Assembly: GCA_965202895.1 (NCBI GenBank)
Contig: OZ241901.1
Span: forward strand, 2,666,001 to 2,730,000
DNA length: 64,000 bases
Direction: 5' to 3'
Origin: JAJDXW01 sp965202895
Lineage (GTDB): Bacteria > Pseudomonadota > Gammaproteobacteria > HK1
Shown here in pieces: positions 53,655 to 62,092 of this stretch. The first letter of the stretch is position 1. Each line of letters starts with the position of its first letter. Made by a program: the position numbers and the translations under genes. The notes below the pieces were generated by a model. That model worked only from the letters and a program-made list of their open reading frames with translations, was not told where the DNA came from and made no database searches.

Positions 53655-54935
53655 ATGATCGGCGCCGCCGCGTCGATCGTCGTCCTCTGCACCCTGCTCG
53701 TGTTCAGGGTGCCGATGATGGTCTCGCTCGCGGCCGCCGTGATCCTCGGCTTCTTCCTCTCCGGCGCCTGGGCGCTCACCCTGCCCCAGACGATGCTGGC
53801 GGGAATGAACCGGTTCGTGCTCATCGCCCTGCCGCTGTTCGTGCTGGCCGGCGGGCTGATGAACGCCGGCGGCATCTCCGCCCGCCTGTTCGAGTTCGCG
53901 CGGGCGCTCGTCGGATGGCTGCGCGGCGGCCTCGCCCAGGTGAACGTGCTGACCAGCATGTTCTTCGGCGGCATGATCGGGTCGTCGACGGCGGATCTGG
54001 CCGGCACCGGCTCGATCGTCATCCCGGCGATGAAGGAGAACGGCTATCCGGCCAACTTCTCGGCGGCGCTCACCGCGTCCTCGGCCGGCATCGGCCCGAT
54101 GATCCCGCCGAGCTCGCCGATGATCCTCTACTCGGCGGTGACCGGCACGTCGCTGGGCGCGCTCTTTCTCGCCGGGGTCGTTCCGGGGCTCCTGCTCGGC
54201 CTCGGCCAGGCGCTGATCGTCGCCTGGCTGGCCCGGCGGCGCGGCTGGAAGCCGTACTCGGCCTTCGCCCTCCGCGAACTCCTGCGCACCGGCAAGCGGG
54301 CCGTGCTGTCCTTCGGCCTGCCCGTCATCATCGTCGGCGGGCTCGTCCTCGGGGTGTTCACGCCGACCGAAGCCGGGGCGTTCGCCGTCGTCTACGCGCT
54401 GTTCCTCGCCACGGTCGTCTACCGCGTGCTCACCCTCCGGGGGCTCTACCGGGTCATGGTGAACGCGGTGCAGCTCACCGGCGAACTGCTCATCATCGTC
54501 AGCCTGTCCTTCGCCCTCGGCGCCGGCCTGACGAACGCCCACGTGCCGGAGGCGCTGGCCGGCCTCATCGACCTCTTCGCGTTCGGCGACAGCCAGTATC
54601 TGCGCATCCTCGCGTTGCTCCTCCTCGCGATCGTCGCCGGCATGATCCTCGACCCGCTGATCCCGGTGCTGCTCCCCATCATCCTGCCCACCCTGCTCGT
54701 CTTCGACGTCGACCTGCTGCACTTCGGGGTGTTGATGGTGATCGCGGTGGTCATCGGGCAGGTCACCCCGCCGCTCGCGATCGCCCTCATCATCGCCGGC
54801 CGCATCGCGAACGTGGACCAGATGGAGGTGCTGCGCGCCAACATGCCGTTCTTCTACGCCATCGTCGCGTTCATGCTGGTCGCGATCGCCGTGCCCGGGG
54901 TCGCGACCTGGCTGCCCGATCTGGTGCGCGGCTGA
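53655..54935 (+). CDS. TRAP transporter large permease (DctM type)
   Basis: 426 residues, very hydrophobic, about 11-12 helices. Diagnostic blocks are LPLFVLAGGLMNAGGIS, FFGGMIGSSTADLAGTGSI, GIGPMIPPSSPMILYS and FTPTEAGAFAVVYALFL, followed by GQVTPPLAIALI near the end. It is the sodium-coupled translocation subunit. Length and motifs are normal. It completes the DctP-Q-M set. Confidence 0.94.
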   Translation: MIGAAASIVVLCTLLVFRVPMMVSLAAAVILGFFLSGAWALTLPQTMLAGMNRFVLIALPLFVLAGGLMNAGGISARLFEFARALVGWLRGGLAQVNVLTSMFFGGMIGSSTADLAGTGSIVIPAMKENGYPANFSAALTASSAGIGPMIPPSSPMILYSAVTGTSLGALFLAGVVPGLLLGLGQALIVAWLARRRGWKPYSAFALRELLRTGKRAVLSFGLPVIIVGGLVLGVFTPTEAGAFAVVYALFLATVVYRVLTLRGLYRVMVNAVQLTGELLIIVSLSFALGAGLTNAHVPEALAGLIDLFAFGDSQYLRILALLLLAIVAGMILDPLIPVLLPIILPTLLVFDVDLLHFGVLMVIAVVIGQVTPPLAIALIIAGRIANVDQMEVLRANMPFFYAIVAFMLVAIAVPGVATWLPDLVRG

Positions 54936-54949
54936 CCGGGACGGGCGAA

Positions 54950-55387
54950 GTGGCCCGGGACCATCCTGCGAAGGGGCGGCCGACGGACACGCCGGGTCAC
55001 GAGGCCGCGCCGGCTCGTGAGAGGGGCGTTCACGGCCTTCGCGACCGTCTCGCCGGCCCGCTCACCGCCGATGCCTCGGTGCGCCTCGCCTGGCTGCACG
55101 GAAGCCACGCCCGGCACACTGCACGAGAGGAGAGTGATATCGACGTGGCGGTCCTGCTCGATCCGGAACACGCGGCGAGCCCGGCCTCGCGCAAGGACTC
55201 GATCCGGCGTCTCGCGGGCGCGCTCGGCCGTAAAGTACCGAGCGACCGGCTCGACCTGGTCTTCCTGAACGATGCCCCGGCCCTGCTTCGCCACCGCGTG
55301 ATCCGCGACGGTGTCCTGCTCGTCGCACGCTCCGAGGTCGAGCGCGTACACTTCGTGCGGCGCACGATCCGGGATTATCGATCATGA
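54950..55387 (+). CDS. MNT-type minimal nucleotidyltransferase (HepT antitoxin partner)
   Basis: 145 residues from a GTG at 54950. The nucleotidyltransferase motif is GSHARHTAREESDIDVAVLL, with the GS and the DxD metal ligands. RLDLVFLNDAPALLRHRVI is the next conserved block. MNT proteins of the MntA type neutralise HEPN toxins by attaching AMP. The stop overlaps the start of a HEPN-like gene as ATGA. Because that partner is truncated, the present function is uncertain. GTG choice rests on the purine-rich upstream site and the absence of a better start. Confidence 0.78.
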   Translation: MARDHPAKGRPTDTPGHEAAPARERGVHGLRDRLAGPLTADASVRLAWLHGSHARHTAREESDIDVAVLLDPEHAASPASRKDSIRRLAGALGRKVPSDRLDLVFLNDAPALLRHRVIRDGVLLVARSEVERVHFVRRTIRDYRS

Positions 55388-55776
55388 ACGGGACGGAGGC
55401 GGATATCGCCCGGGCGCGGCGGGCGAATCTCATCGCCGGGTTCCGGAACGTGCTCGTACACGGCTATCTCGAAGTGGATCTCGACCTGCTGGCCCGGATC
55501 CTCACCGAGAACCTGGACGACTTCGAGGAATTCGCGCGCCATGTCGAGCGCTGGCTCGCCGGAGCGGCGGACACCGAACCGGCCCCGTCCGAGGACCGTC
55601 CGGCCCATGCGAGATCACGGCCCGAATCGCACCGCCCCGTGTGGTCTTCTACTTGGCTTGGCCGGGACCGACGCCGTGAATCGTTCCGTCCGACTCCCTT
55701 TCGATACGAAGAAGGGCCGCCAAGCGTTCCGGAGCCCGGCGGCGTTCAGGCCCGGTCAGTCCGCACCGGTGGGTGA
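55384..55776 (+). pseudogene. Truncated HepT-like HEPN protein
   Basis: The frame encodes 130 residues but only the first 65 look like HepT. FRNVLVHGYLEVDLDLLARI contains the RX4HXY ribonuclease motif at residues 21-28, whereas it lies near residue 100 in full proteins of about 140 residues. The N-terminal helices are therefore missing, probably by deletion. After ...FARHVERWLAGAA the sequence is low-complexity read-through. Without the missing helices a stable HEPN dimer seems unlikely. Confidence 0.65.
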
Positions 55777-55968
55777 GGGCGGGCGGCGGCCGGCGATGGC
55801 CTCGCGCAGCCCCTCCAGCAAGCCTTCGAGCTTGGCCATTCGCTCGCGAAGGCCGGCATATCCTTGTTCGAGGCGCTCGATCCGGGAATCGAGCCGGGCA
55901 CTCTGCGTGAGGATGATCCCGGCGAGGACGATCCCGGTGCCGATGATGGCGTAGAACTCGGGCGACAT
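55756..55968 (-). CDS. Small membrane-anchored coiled-coil protein
   Basis: 70 residues from the ATG at 55968. One membrane helix (FYAIIGTGIVLAGIILT) is followed by a heptad-like segment SRIERLEQGYAGLRERMAK and LEGLLEGLREAIAG. Similar small proteins recur in proteobacteria and cyanobacteria without known function, often beside toxin-antitoxin or DNA-related genes. It is convergent with and slightly overlaps the run-on part of the truncated HEPN frame. Confidence 0.6.
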   Translation of the reverse strand: MSPEFYAIIGTGIVLAGIILTQSARLDSRIERLEQGYAGLRERMAKLEGLLEGLREAIAGRRPPSPTGAD

Positions 55969-56136
55969 GGTGAAATCCCTTTCCGGACGGCTGCGAGCGC
56001 TGCGCATCATCGGCCCGCGCGCCGCCCGGAGTCAATACCCGACCCGATGCGTGGCAAGGGCTCCACGCATCGAGGCCCATCGGTCGGGAATGAGGATGAC
56101 CGGATGTCCGGAAGGTTGGAGCCTTGCGGGCGGCGG

Positions 56137-56194
56137 CCCGCCGCTCCGCATCCGTCCGCCTTGGGCTCGCGGCGGACGGATGCGGAGCGGCGGG
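56137..56194 (-). terminator. Long stem-loop after the aminotransferase gene
   Basis: A perfect 24-base inverted repeat (56137-56160 and 56171-56194; CCGCATCCGTCCGCC on the left arm) with the 10-base loop TTGGGCTCGC. It begins 4 bases after the stop of the minus-strand aminotransferase. It lacks a T tract but is well placed to end transcription or protect the message; the high symmetry also allows a cruciform. Confidence 0.6.
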
Positions 56195-56198
56195 GTCG

Positions 56199-57581
56199 TC
56201 AGCGTCCTCCGGGCCGGGCCGCGAGGGAGCTGGACGAGGAGTAGTCGAAGTCGCGCGGGAAGCCTGCCTCCGCGCGCCGGATCGCCCGTTCGAGCCGCTC
56301 CACGGCCTCGTCGATCTCGGCCTCGGTGATGATGAGCGCGGGGCAGAGCCGGATGAAGTTCTTCACCGCGATGTGGATCAGCCCTTCCAGGGCCGCGTTG
56401 TACCGGATCCGTTCCGCCATCGCCGGGTCCGGGGTCCGGGCCTTCTCGTCCGACACGACGTCGAGCAGCCAGTAGAGCCCGATCCCGCGCACCGCCCCGA
56501 TCGACTCGTGGCGGTCGGCGAGCGCGTGGAGGCGCTCCCCGAGGTAGGCGCCGAGGCGCCCGGCGCGGTCCATGAGATCGTCGCGGAGCACGATCCGAAG
56601 CTGCTTTAGGGCGGCCGCGGCGGGAAGCGGATCGCCCGAATAGGTGCCGGCCCAGGGGAGGCCCGCCTTGTGCCGGGCCTCCTCCGCGAGCGCCCGGGTG
56701 GTGACGGTCCCGCCGATGCCGAACCCCGCGGTCATGCCCTTGCCGAAGGAGACGACGTCGGGGACGACCCCGAAGTGCTCGAACCCCCACATGCGCCCGG
56801 TCCGGGCCGGGGCGAGCTGGGCCTCGTCGAGGACGAGGAGCGCGCCCCAGCGGTCGGCGAGGTCCCGGAGCCGCGGCAGCCACTCGGGCGGCGGGACCAC
56901 CATGCCCCCGGCGACCGGGACGGTCTCGGCGAGGATGGCGGCGACGTTCCGGCTCGTGACGTGCTCCATCAGCTCCTCGCTGCGCTCGAGGCAGGCGACG
57001 CCGCACGACGGGTACTCGAGGTGGACCGGGCAGCGATAGCAGAACGGGGCGTAGATCGCATTGCGGTGGGCGGGCATCATGAGCGGCCCGAGGTGCGCCT
57101 TGCGGCCCCCGCCGACGCTGGTCACCGCCTCCGCGGCGAGGCTGCCGCCATGGAGCCCCCGGATGAGCGAGACGATGTCGTACTTCCCGGTCACCCCGAG
57201 GGCGAGGCGCATCGCGATCTCGTTCGCCTCGGAGCCGGTGACCGCGAAGTTCACGACCTCGAGGTCCCCCGGCATCGTGCCCGCGATGAGCTCGGCCAGC
57301 TCCACGAGCCACGGGTTGGAGTACCAGGACGACTCGTGCACGAGCTTCCCCGCCTGCTCGCGGATCGTCTCGGTGAGCTCCGGGTGCGAGTGGCCGAGCA
57401 CCATGCACATCATGCCGGCCGTCATGTCGAAGTACTCGTTGCCGTCCACGTCGGTGAGCACGATGCCGCGGCCGCTCTCGAACATGATCCGGGGCTCGTA
57501 GCGCCACCCGAGGATGTACTCCTCGTCGCGGGCCATGAGGTCGTGGTGGCGGTTGGAGAACTGGAAGTCCTGTGCATCCAT
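56199..57581 (-). CDS. Class III PLP-dependent aminotransferase
   Basis: 460 residues. MRLALGVTGKYDIVSLIRG and AVTGSEANEIA are the cofactor phosphate-binding region. LLVLDEAQLAPARTG holds the aspartate that pairs with the PLP ring nitrogen, and VVSFGKGMTAGFG holds the Schiff-base lysine. The DEAQLAPARTGRMW block resembles the dialkylglycine-decarboxylase/omega-aminotransferase branch. It is divergent from a ureohydrolase gene, suggesting breakdown of an amine or guanidino compound, but the amino donor cannot be fixed. The C-terminus has a short serine run (YSSSSSL). Confidence 0.9.
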   Translation of the reverse strand: MDAQDFQFSNRHHDLMARDEEYILGWRYEPRIMFESGRGIVLTDVDGNEYFDMTAGMMCMVLGHSHPELTETIREQAGKLVHESSWYSNPWLVELAELIAGTMPGDLEVVNFAVTGSEANEIAMRLALGVTGKYDIVSLIRGLHGGSLAAEAVTSVGGGRKAHLGPLMMPAHRNAIYAPFCYRCPVHLEYPSCGVACLERSEELMEHVTSRNVAAILAETVPVAGGMVVPPPEWLPRLRDLADRWGALLVLDEAQLAPARTGRMWGFEHFGVVPDVVSFGKGMTAGFGIGGTVTTRALAEEARHKAGLPWAGTYSGDPLPAAAALKQLRIVLRDDLMDRAGRLGAYLGERLHALADRHESIGAVRGIGLYWLLDVVSDEKARTPDPAMAERIRYNAALEGLIHIAVKNFIRLCPALIITEAEIDEAVERLERAIRRAEAGFPRDFDYSSSSSLAARPGGR

Positions 57582-58045
57582 CGGCGAACGGCCCTCGCGG
57601 TCGGGAACGAGTCGGGGCGGGCGCGGCCGGGCGCGGCGATGCGGGGCGCGCCGGCCAGCCCCTTCCGCCCGAAGCGTAGCAGGTCGCGGGCGGCGCGGCC
57701 GTCCGGAACGAGCCGTTCGGGGCCGGCCGTTTCCGATTCGGAGATGGGCCCTCGCGTGAGGGCGGCGGTGAGCTTCGGAGCAGGGTCGAGGGGGTCCATG
57801 CCCTGTGCGAACGCCCGTATCCGGGCCGGGTTCCCGGGACGCCGCGTCCGCCCGGAGCGCGCGCCTCCTCCGATGAATCCGACTCACGCCCCTTCGGGCC
57901 CACCTCTCGCTGGAATCGACCCCTTCGCTCGGGCGCGCCTCTCGCCGGACGAGACCGGTCCTGACACGGACGAGACCGGTCCTCGCGATAGCGGCCGGCC
58001 ACGCGCATAATCGCCGGCGCCCGAACCCCTCCGGAGACAGCCGCG
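57582..58045. promoter_or_regulatory. Divergent region with two 21-bp-spaced repeats
   Basis: 464 bases between the aminotransferase and ureohydrolase genes. CGGACGAGACCGGTCCT occurs at 57946-57962 and again at 57967-57983, spaced exactly 21 bases (two helical turns), each with the palindrome GACCGGTC. They end 62 bases before the ureohydrolase start, a good site for an operator. No gene or other structure is seen in the rest. Confidence 0.5.
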
Positions 58046-59005
58046 ATGGTCGAAGACCCCTTTGCCGATCCGTTGCAGCGGCCCCGCTACACCGGCATCC
58101 CCACCCTCATGCGGGCGCCCCACACCGAGGACCTCGGGGAGGCGGACGTCGCGCTCGTCGGCGTGCCGCTCGACGGCGGGGTGACGAACCGCCCCGGCGC
58201 GCGCCACGGGCCGCGCGAGATCCGGAACCAGTCCGGGCTCATGCGCGCGTTCAACCCCGCGAACCGCATCAACCCCTACGAGCTGGCCCGGGTGCGCGAC
58301 GTCGGGGATGCCCTCATCCGCCGCCCCTTCCGCCTGGAGGACAGCCTCGACGACATCGAAGGGTTCTTCCGCGAGGTCCATGCGGCAGGGGCGGTCCCGA
58401 TCTCGGCCGGCGGCGACCACTCGCTGACCCTTCCCGTCTTCCGGGCCATCGCCGCGGATCGGCCGGTCGGGATGGTGCACTTCGACGCCCACTGCGACAC
58501 CGGCGGCCCGCGCTGGGGGACCGCCGTCCACCACGGAGCGCCGTTCAAGGTGGCGGTGGAGGAAGGGCTCCTCGACCCGGCCCGGACGGTCCAGATCGGC
58601 ATCCGCGGCGCGACGGCCGAGCCCGACGCGTGGCGGTTCAGCTACGAATCGGGGATGCGGGTGATCACGATGGACGAGTTCCACCGGCTCGGCGTCGAGG
58701 AGGTCGTCGCGGAGGCGCGGCGGGTGGCGGGAGACGGGCCGACCTACGTCTCCTTCGACGTGGACGGGCTCGACCCGGTGTTCGCACCGGGGACCGGCAC
58801 CCCCGAGGTGGGCGGCTACACTACCCTCGAAGCGCAGCTCATGCTGCGGGGATTGCGCGGGCTCGACCTGGTGGGGGGCGACGTGGTGGAGGTCGCCCCG
58901 CCCTTCGACCCGAGCGGCGCCACCGCCCTCGTCGGGGCCACGATGATGTACGAGCTCCTCTGCATCGTCGCCGACGCGCTCGCGGCCCGCCGCGGGGCTG
59001 GCTGA
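58046..59005 (+). CDS. Agmatinase/arginase-family ureohydrolase
   Basis: 319 residues. The binuclear manganese site is complete: GGDHSLT, HFDAHCDTG and SFDVDGLDPVFAPGTGTPE. GVTNRPGARHGPREIRNQSG is the N-terminal block of the agmatinase-like branch rather than arginase. The enzyme removes urea from a guanidino compound such as agmatine or guanidinobutyrate; the exact substrate cannot be read from the motifs. With the divergent aminotransferase it could turn a guanidino compound into an aldehyde or keto acid. Confidence 0.92.
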   Translation: MVEDPFADPLQRPRYTGIPTLMRAPHTEDLGEADVALVGVPLDGGVTNRPGARHGPREIRNQSGLMRAFNPANRINPYELARVRDVGDALIRRPFRLEDSLDDIEGFFREVHAAGAVPISAGGDHSLTLPVFRAIAADRPVGMVHFDAHCDTGGPRWGTAVHHGAPFKVAVEEGLLDPARTVQIGIRGATAEPDAWRFSYESGMRVITMDEFHRLGVEEVVAEARRVAGDGPTYVSFDVDGLDPVFAPGTGTPEVGGYTTLEAQLMLRGLRGLDLVGGDVVEVAPPFDPSGATALVGATMMYELLCIVADALAARRGAG

Positions 59006-59140
59006 GACCGGCCCGCCGCGAGCCCCGGCCGAACCGTGCCGCGGGCCCTGCCGCCAGCCCTGCCGACCCGACCGCCCGCCCCGCGCGCTCCCACCCTGCT
59101 CCGCCCGTTCCGATCGTTCCACGACTCGAGGTAGCCCGAC

Positions 59141-59545
59141 ATGCCGCTCCTGCCCCTCATCGAGTACGAAGACGCCGCCCCCGAGGTCCGCGCGGTCTAC
59201 GACGACATCATGCAGACCCGGGGAGCCGACTGGATCAACAACTTCTGGAAGGTGCTGGCCAACCACCCGGAGACCCTCGCGCGGGTCTGGCAGGACGTCC
59301 GGACGGTGATGAAGCCGGGCGCGCTCGACCCGCTCGTGAAGGAGATGATCTACGTGGCGGTGAGCGCCACCAACAACTGCGAGTACTGCATCCACAGCCA
59401 TACCGCGGGAGCGCGGGCGAAGGGCATGACGGACGAGATGTTCGCCGAGCTGATGGCGGTCGCGGCCCTCGCGAACGAGACCAACCGCCTCGCCAACGGC
59501 TTCCGGGTGCCGGTGGACGAGGCGTTCCGCGACCATCCGGGCTGA
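59141..59545 (+). CDS. Carboxymuconolactone decarboxylase/AhpD-family protein
   Basis: 134 residues, the normal size of a single-domain member. NNCEYCIHSHTAGARAKGM carries the CxxC redox pair and the following histidine of AhpD-like alkylhydroperoxidase proteins. LVKEMIYVAVSATN precedes it. It lies 135 bases after the ureohydrolase gene on the same strand and may be co-transcribed. A peroxidase or thiol-redox role is likely from the CxxC, but substrates are unknown. The next 230 bases (59546-59777) show no gene. Confidence 0.85.
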   Translation: MPLLPLIEYEDAAPEVRAVYDDIMQTRGADWINNFWKVLANHPETLARVWQDVRTVMKPGALDPLVKEMIYVAVSATNNCEYCIHSHTAGARAKGMTDEMFAELMAVAALANETNRLANGFRVPVDEAFRDHPG

Positions 59546-59777
59546 CGGGGCGGTGCGCGGGACCCGGACTTGGGACGCCGGCACGGCAGCGCCTCCGATC
59601 GGTCGGCGGCCCGATCCATCCGTCCCCGCCCGGGCCTTGGGCGAGGTCGGGGGCAGCGTCCGCGTGCGGGCCCACGGCGGGGATCGTAGCGGCTTCATGG
59701 TCACGGCAGCGCGACCTGCGGCCCGGCAGGGGGCGCGCCGCCCGGTTCCTCCGGCGGCGGAGCGTTGAGCGGCGACC

Positions 59778-61340
59778 GTGCCGAAGGCCGGCATCGAGAT
59801 CAACCCGGAGTTCGCCCGCGCCCTCGCGCTGATGGAGGCGGGCGAACGGAACCTCTTCATCACCGGCAAGGCGGGCACGGGGAAGTCGACGCTGCTCGAC
59901 CATTTCCGCACCCACACCCGGCGGGGGCCGGTGGTCCTCGCTCCCACCGGGGTCGCGGCGCTCAACGTGCGCGGCCAGACCGTGCACCGGTTCTTCGGCT
60001 TGGGAATCGACGCGACGCCCGAGAAGGTGCGGCAGAGCCGCCGCAGGCCCCGCTACCCGGAGCTCTACGCGAGGCTCGCCACCATCGTGATCGACGAGGC
60101 GTCGATGCTGCGCGCGGACCTCCTCGACTGCGTCGACATGTTCCTGCGCAAGCACGGGCCGAGGCGCGGGGCATTGTTCGGCGGCGTGCAGATGGTCTTC
60201 GTCGGCGACCTCTACCAGCTTCCCCCGGTGGTGACCGCCGATGAGCGCGAGATATTCCGCACGCTCTACGAGACCCCTTACTTCTTCAGCGCACGTGCGC
60301 TCGCGGGCGTCGATCTCGAGATCGTCGAGCTCGAGAAGGTCTATCGCCAGAAGGACGGGGCGTTCGTCGATCTGCTCAACCGGATCCGGAACGATTCGGT
60401 GGACGACGACGACGTAGCCCGCCTGAACGGGCGCGTGCACCCGGGATTCGAGCCCGCGAACGACACCTTCTACGTGCACCTCACCGCCACCAACCGCAAC
60501 GCCGACCGTATCAACGACCGGAAGCTCGATTCACTGCCTGGCAGAGCGATGGTTTCACACGCCGAGATTTCCGGCGACTTCGGCCGGGAGTACTATCCGA
60601 CCGCCACCGGGCTCGCGTTCAAGAAGGGCGCCCAGATCATGCTGCTCAACAACGATGCGGAGGGCCGTTGGGTCAACGGCAGCGTCGGCGCGATCGAATC
60701 GATCGAGGGGCAGCAGGACCACGGGGAGCCATGCCTCTCCGTCCGTCTCCGGGACGGCGGCGAGCGGGTCGAGGTGAGTCCGCACACCTGGGAGCTGATT
60801 CGCTTCTCCCTGGACGAAGGGGCCATCGTGACCGAGCCGGTCGGCCGGTTCACGCAGCTACCCTTCCGTCTCGCCTGGGCGGTCACCATCCACAAGAGCC
60901 AGGGGAAGACCTTCGAGCGCATCGTGGTCGACCTCGAACGCGGCGCGTTCGCGGCCGGCCAGACCTATGTGGCCCTGAGCCGGTGCACCTCGTTCGCGGG
61001 CATCGTGCTCGAACGGCCGATCGCCAGGACTTCGATCCGCGCGGACTGGCGCATCCGTAGATTTCTCACGGACTACCGGTACCGGAAGGCCGAGGAAACG
61101 ATGCCGGCCGAGGAGAAGGCGGCGGCCATCCGGCGCGCCATCGAGGCCGGCGGCGAGGTCGCGATGACCTACCTCAAGACCGACGACACGAAGAGCGAAC
61201 GGGTCGTCGTCCCCATCAGCGTGGGGCCGGAGTCGTACCGGGGGGCGAGCTTTCTCGGTATGCGGGCCTTCTGTCCGCTGCGCGGCGAGGAACGGATGTT
61301 CCGGGTCGACCGGATCCTCGATCTCGAGGTGCGGACCTGA
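59778..61340 (+). CDS. PIF1-like helicase with C-terminal WYL-like domain
   Basis: 520 residues from a GTG start. FITGKAGTGKSTLLDHF is Walker A (residues 28-44). VLAPTGVAALNVRGQTVHRF is motif Ia, IVIDEASMLRAD Walker B, and MVFVGDLYQLPPV motif III. AWAVTIHKSQGKTFERIVVD and TYVALSRCTS are motifs V and VI of superfamily 1B helicases. The last 65 residues (VAMTYLKTDDTKSERVVVPI and FCPLRGEERMFRVDRI) resemble a WYL ligand-sensing domain. The helicase should unwind DNA 5' to 3'; the tail may regulate it in response to a nucleic-acid or nucleotide ligand. Confidence 0.87.
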   Translation: MPKAGIEINPEFARALALMEAGERNLFITGKAGTGKSTLLDHFRTHTRRGPVVLAPTGVAALNVRGQTVHRFFGLGIDATPEKVRQSRRRPRYPELYARLATIVIDEASMLRADLLDCVDMFLRKHGPRRGALFGGVQMVFVGDLYQLPPVVTADEREIFRTLYETPYFFSARALAGVDLEIVELEKVYRQKDGAFVDLLNRIRNDSVDDDDVARLNGRVHPGFEPANDTFYVHLTATNRNADRINDRKLDSLPGRAMVSHAEISGDFGREYYPTATGLAFKKGAQIMLLNNDAEGRWVNGSVGAIESIEGQQDHGEPCLSVRLRDGGERVEVSPHTWELIRFSLDEGAIVTEPVGRFTQLPFRLAWAVTIHKSQGKTFERIVVDLERGAFAAGQTYVALSRCTSFAGIVLERPIARTSIRADWRIRRFLTDYRYRKAEETMPAEEKAAAIRRAIEAGGEVAMTYLKTDDTKSERVVVPISVGPESYRGASFLGMRAFCPLRGEERMFRVDRILDLEVRT

Positions 61341-61442
61341 CGACGGCGGCGCGCCGGGGGCCGGCGGGCGCCCCGGTCCGTTCGGCGCCGATGCCTCGTT
61401 CGGTCGAAGCGCACGAGGGGATGCACGGCCCCGCCGGGGCGG

Positions 61443-61925
61443 CTATTCGCCGAGGAGATCCGGCCAGTGGCCGTCCGCCCTCGCGATGTTGCCGGGGATG
61501 TCCTTCTCCCATCGCGCCTGCACCGAGCGGCTGTAGTTGAGGTAGAGCGCCCCGTCCACGATCCGCCACGCCTCCGGATCGATGGAAGCGGTATAGCCCC
61601 GGCTCACCGCCCAGGCGCAGTAGCCGCCGTAGCGGGGGGCATACCTCTCCGGGTCCGCCTCGAAGGCGGCGCGGTTCCCGGCGCTCTCGAAGGACCAGAC
61701 GGCGCCGTTCCACTCGATGCGGTGGGCGCTCCTTCCCTCTACCGGCCGGCCCTCGGTGAAGTAGGCCACCGGATCGTAGCCGCGGATGGCCCCCCCGGAG
61801 GAGGTCGAGAACACCGGTTCGAGAGCCGCGGCCGCGCCGGCCGCAAGGCTCAGGATCGCGGCGATGAGCGGGGCGATCGATCCCGGGGTCGTTCTTCTCG
61901 TCCGTCCCGTCCACGTCCGTCCCAT
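61443..61925 (-). CDS. Exported YHS-domain protein
   Basis: 160 residues. A twin-arginine-like or ordinary signal region (RRTTPGSIAPLIAAILSLAA) is followed by the YHS fold: GYDPVAYFTEGRPVEG, WSFESAGNRAAFEADPERYA and YGGYCAWAVSRGY. YHS domains bind metals, often copper or iron, and this seemingly periplasmic form is common in proteobacteria. It stands alone between the helicase and the lar genes, reading leftward. Confidence 0.85.
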   Translation of the reverse strand: MGRTWTGRTRRTTPGSIAPLIAAILSLAAGAAAALEPVFSTSSGGAIRGYDPVAYFTEGRPVEGRSAHRIEWNGAVWSFESAGNRAAFEADPERYAPRYGGYCAWAVSRGYTASIDPEAWRIVDGALYLNYSRSVQARWEKDIPGNIARADGHWPDLLGE

Positions 61926-62092
61926 GTCGGTCGATCTCCTCGGCGGGGGGAGGGGGCTCGATCATGCCACGGCCGTCACCGCCTGCGGATGACGGACCGG
62001 GACCAGGCATGCCCGGCGAAAACCCCACCGCGCACATGCCTCGAGCCTGGAGCCGGGCCGCCCGCCACGGGGAACCGGGGTAGAATCCGGGG

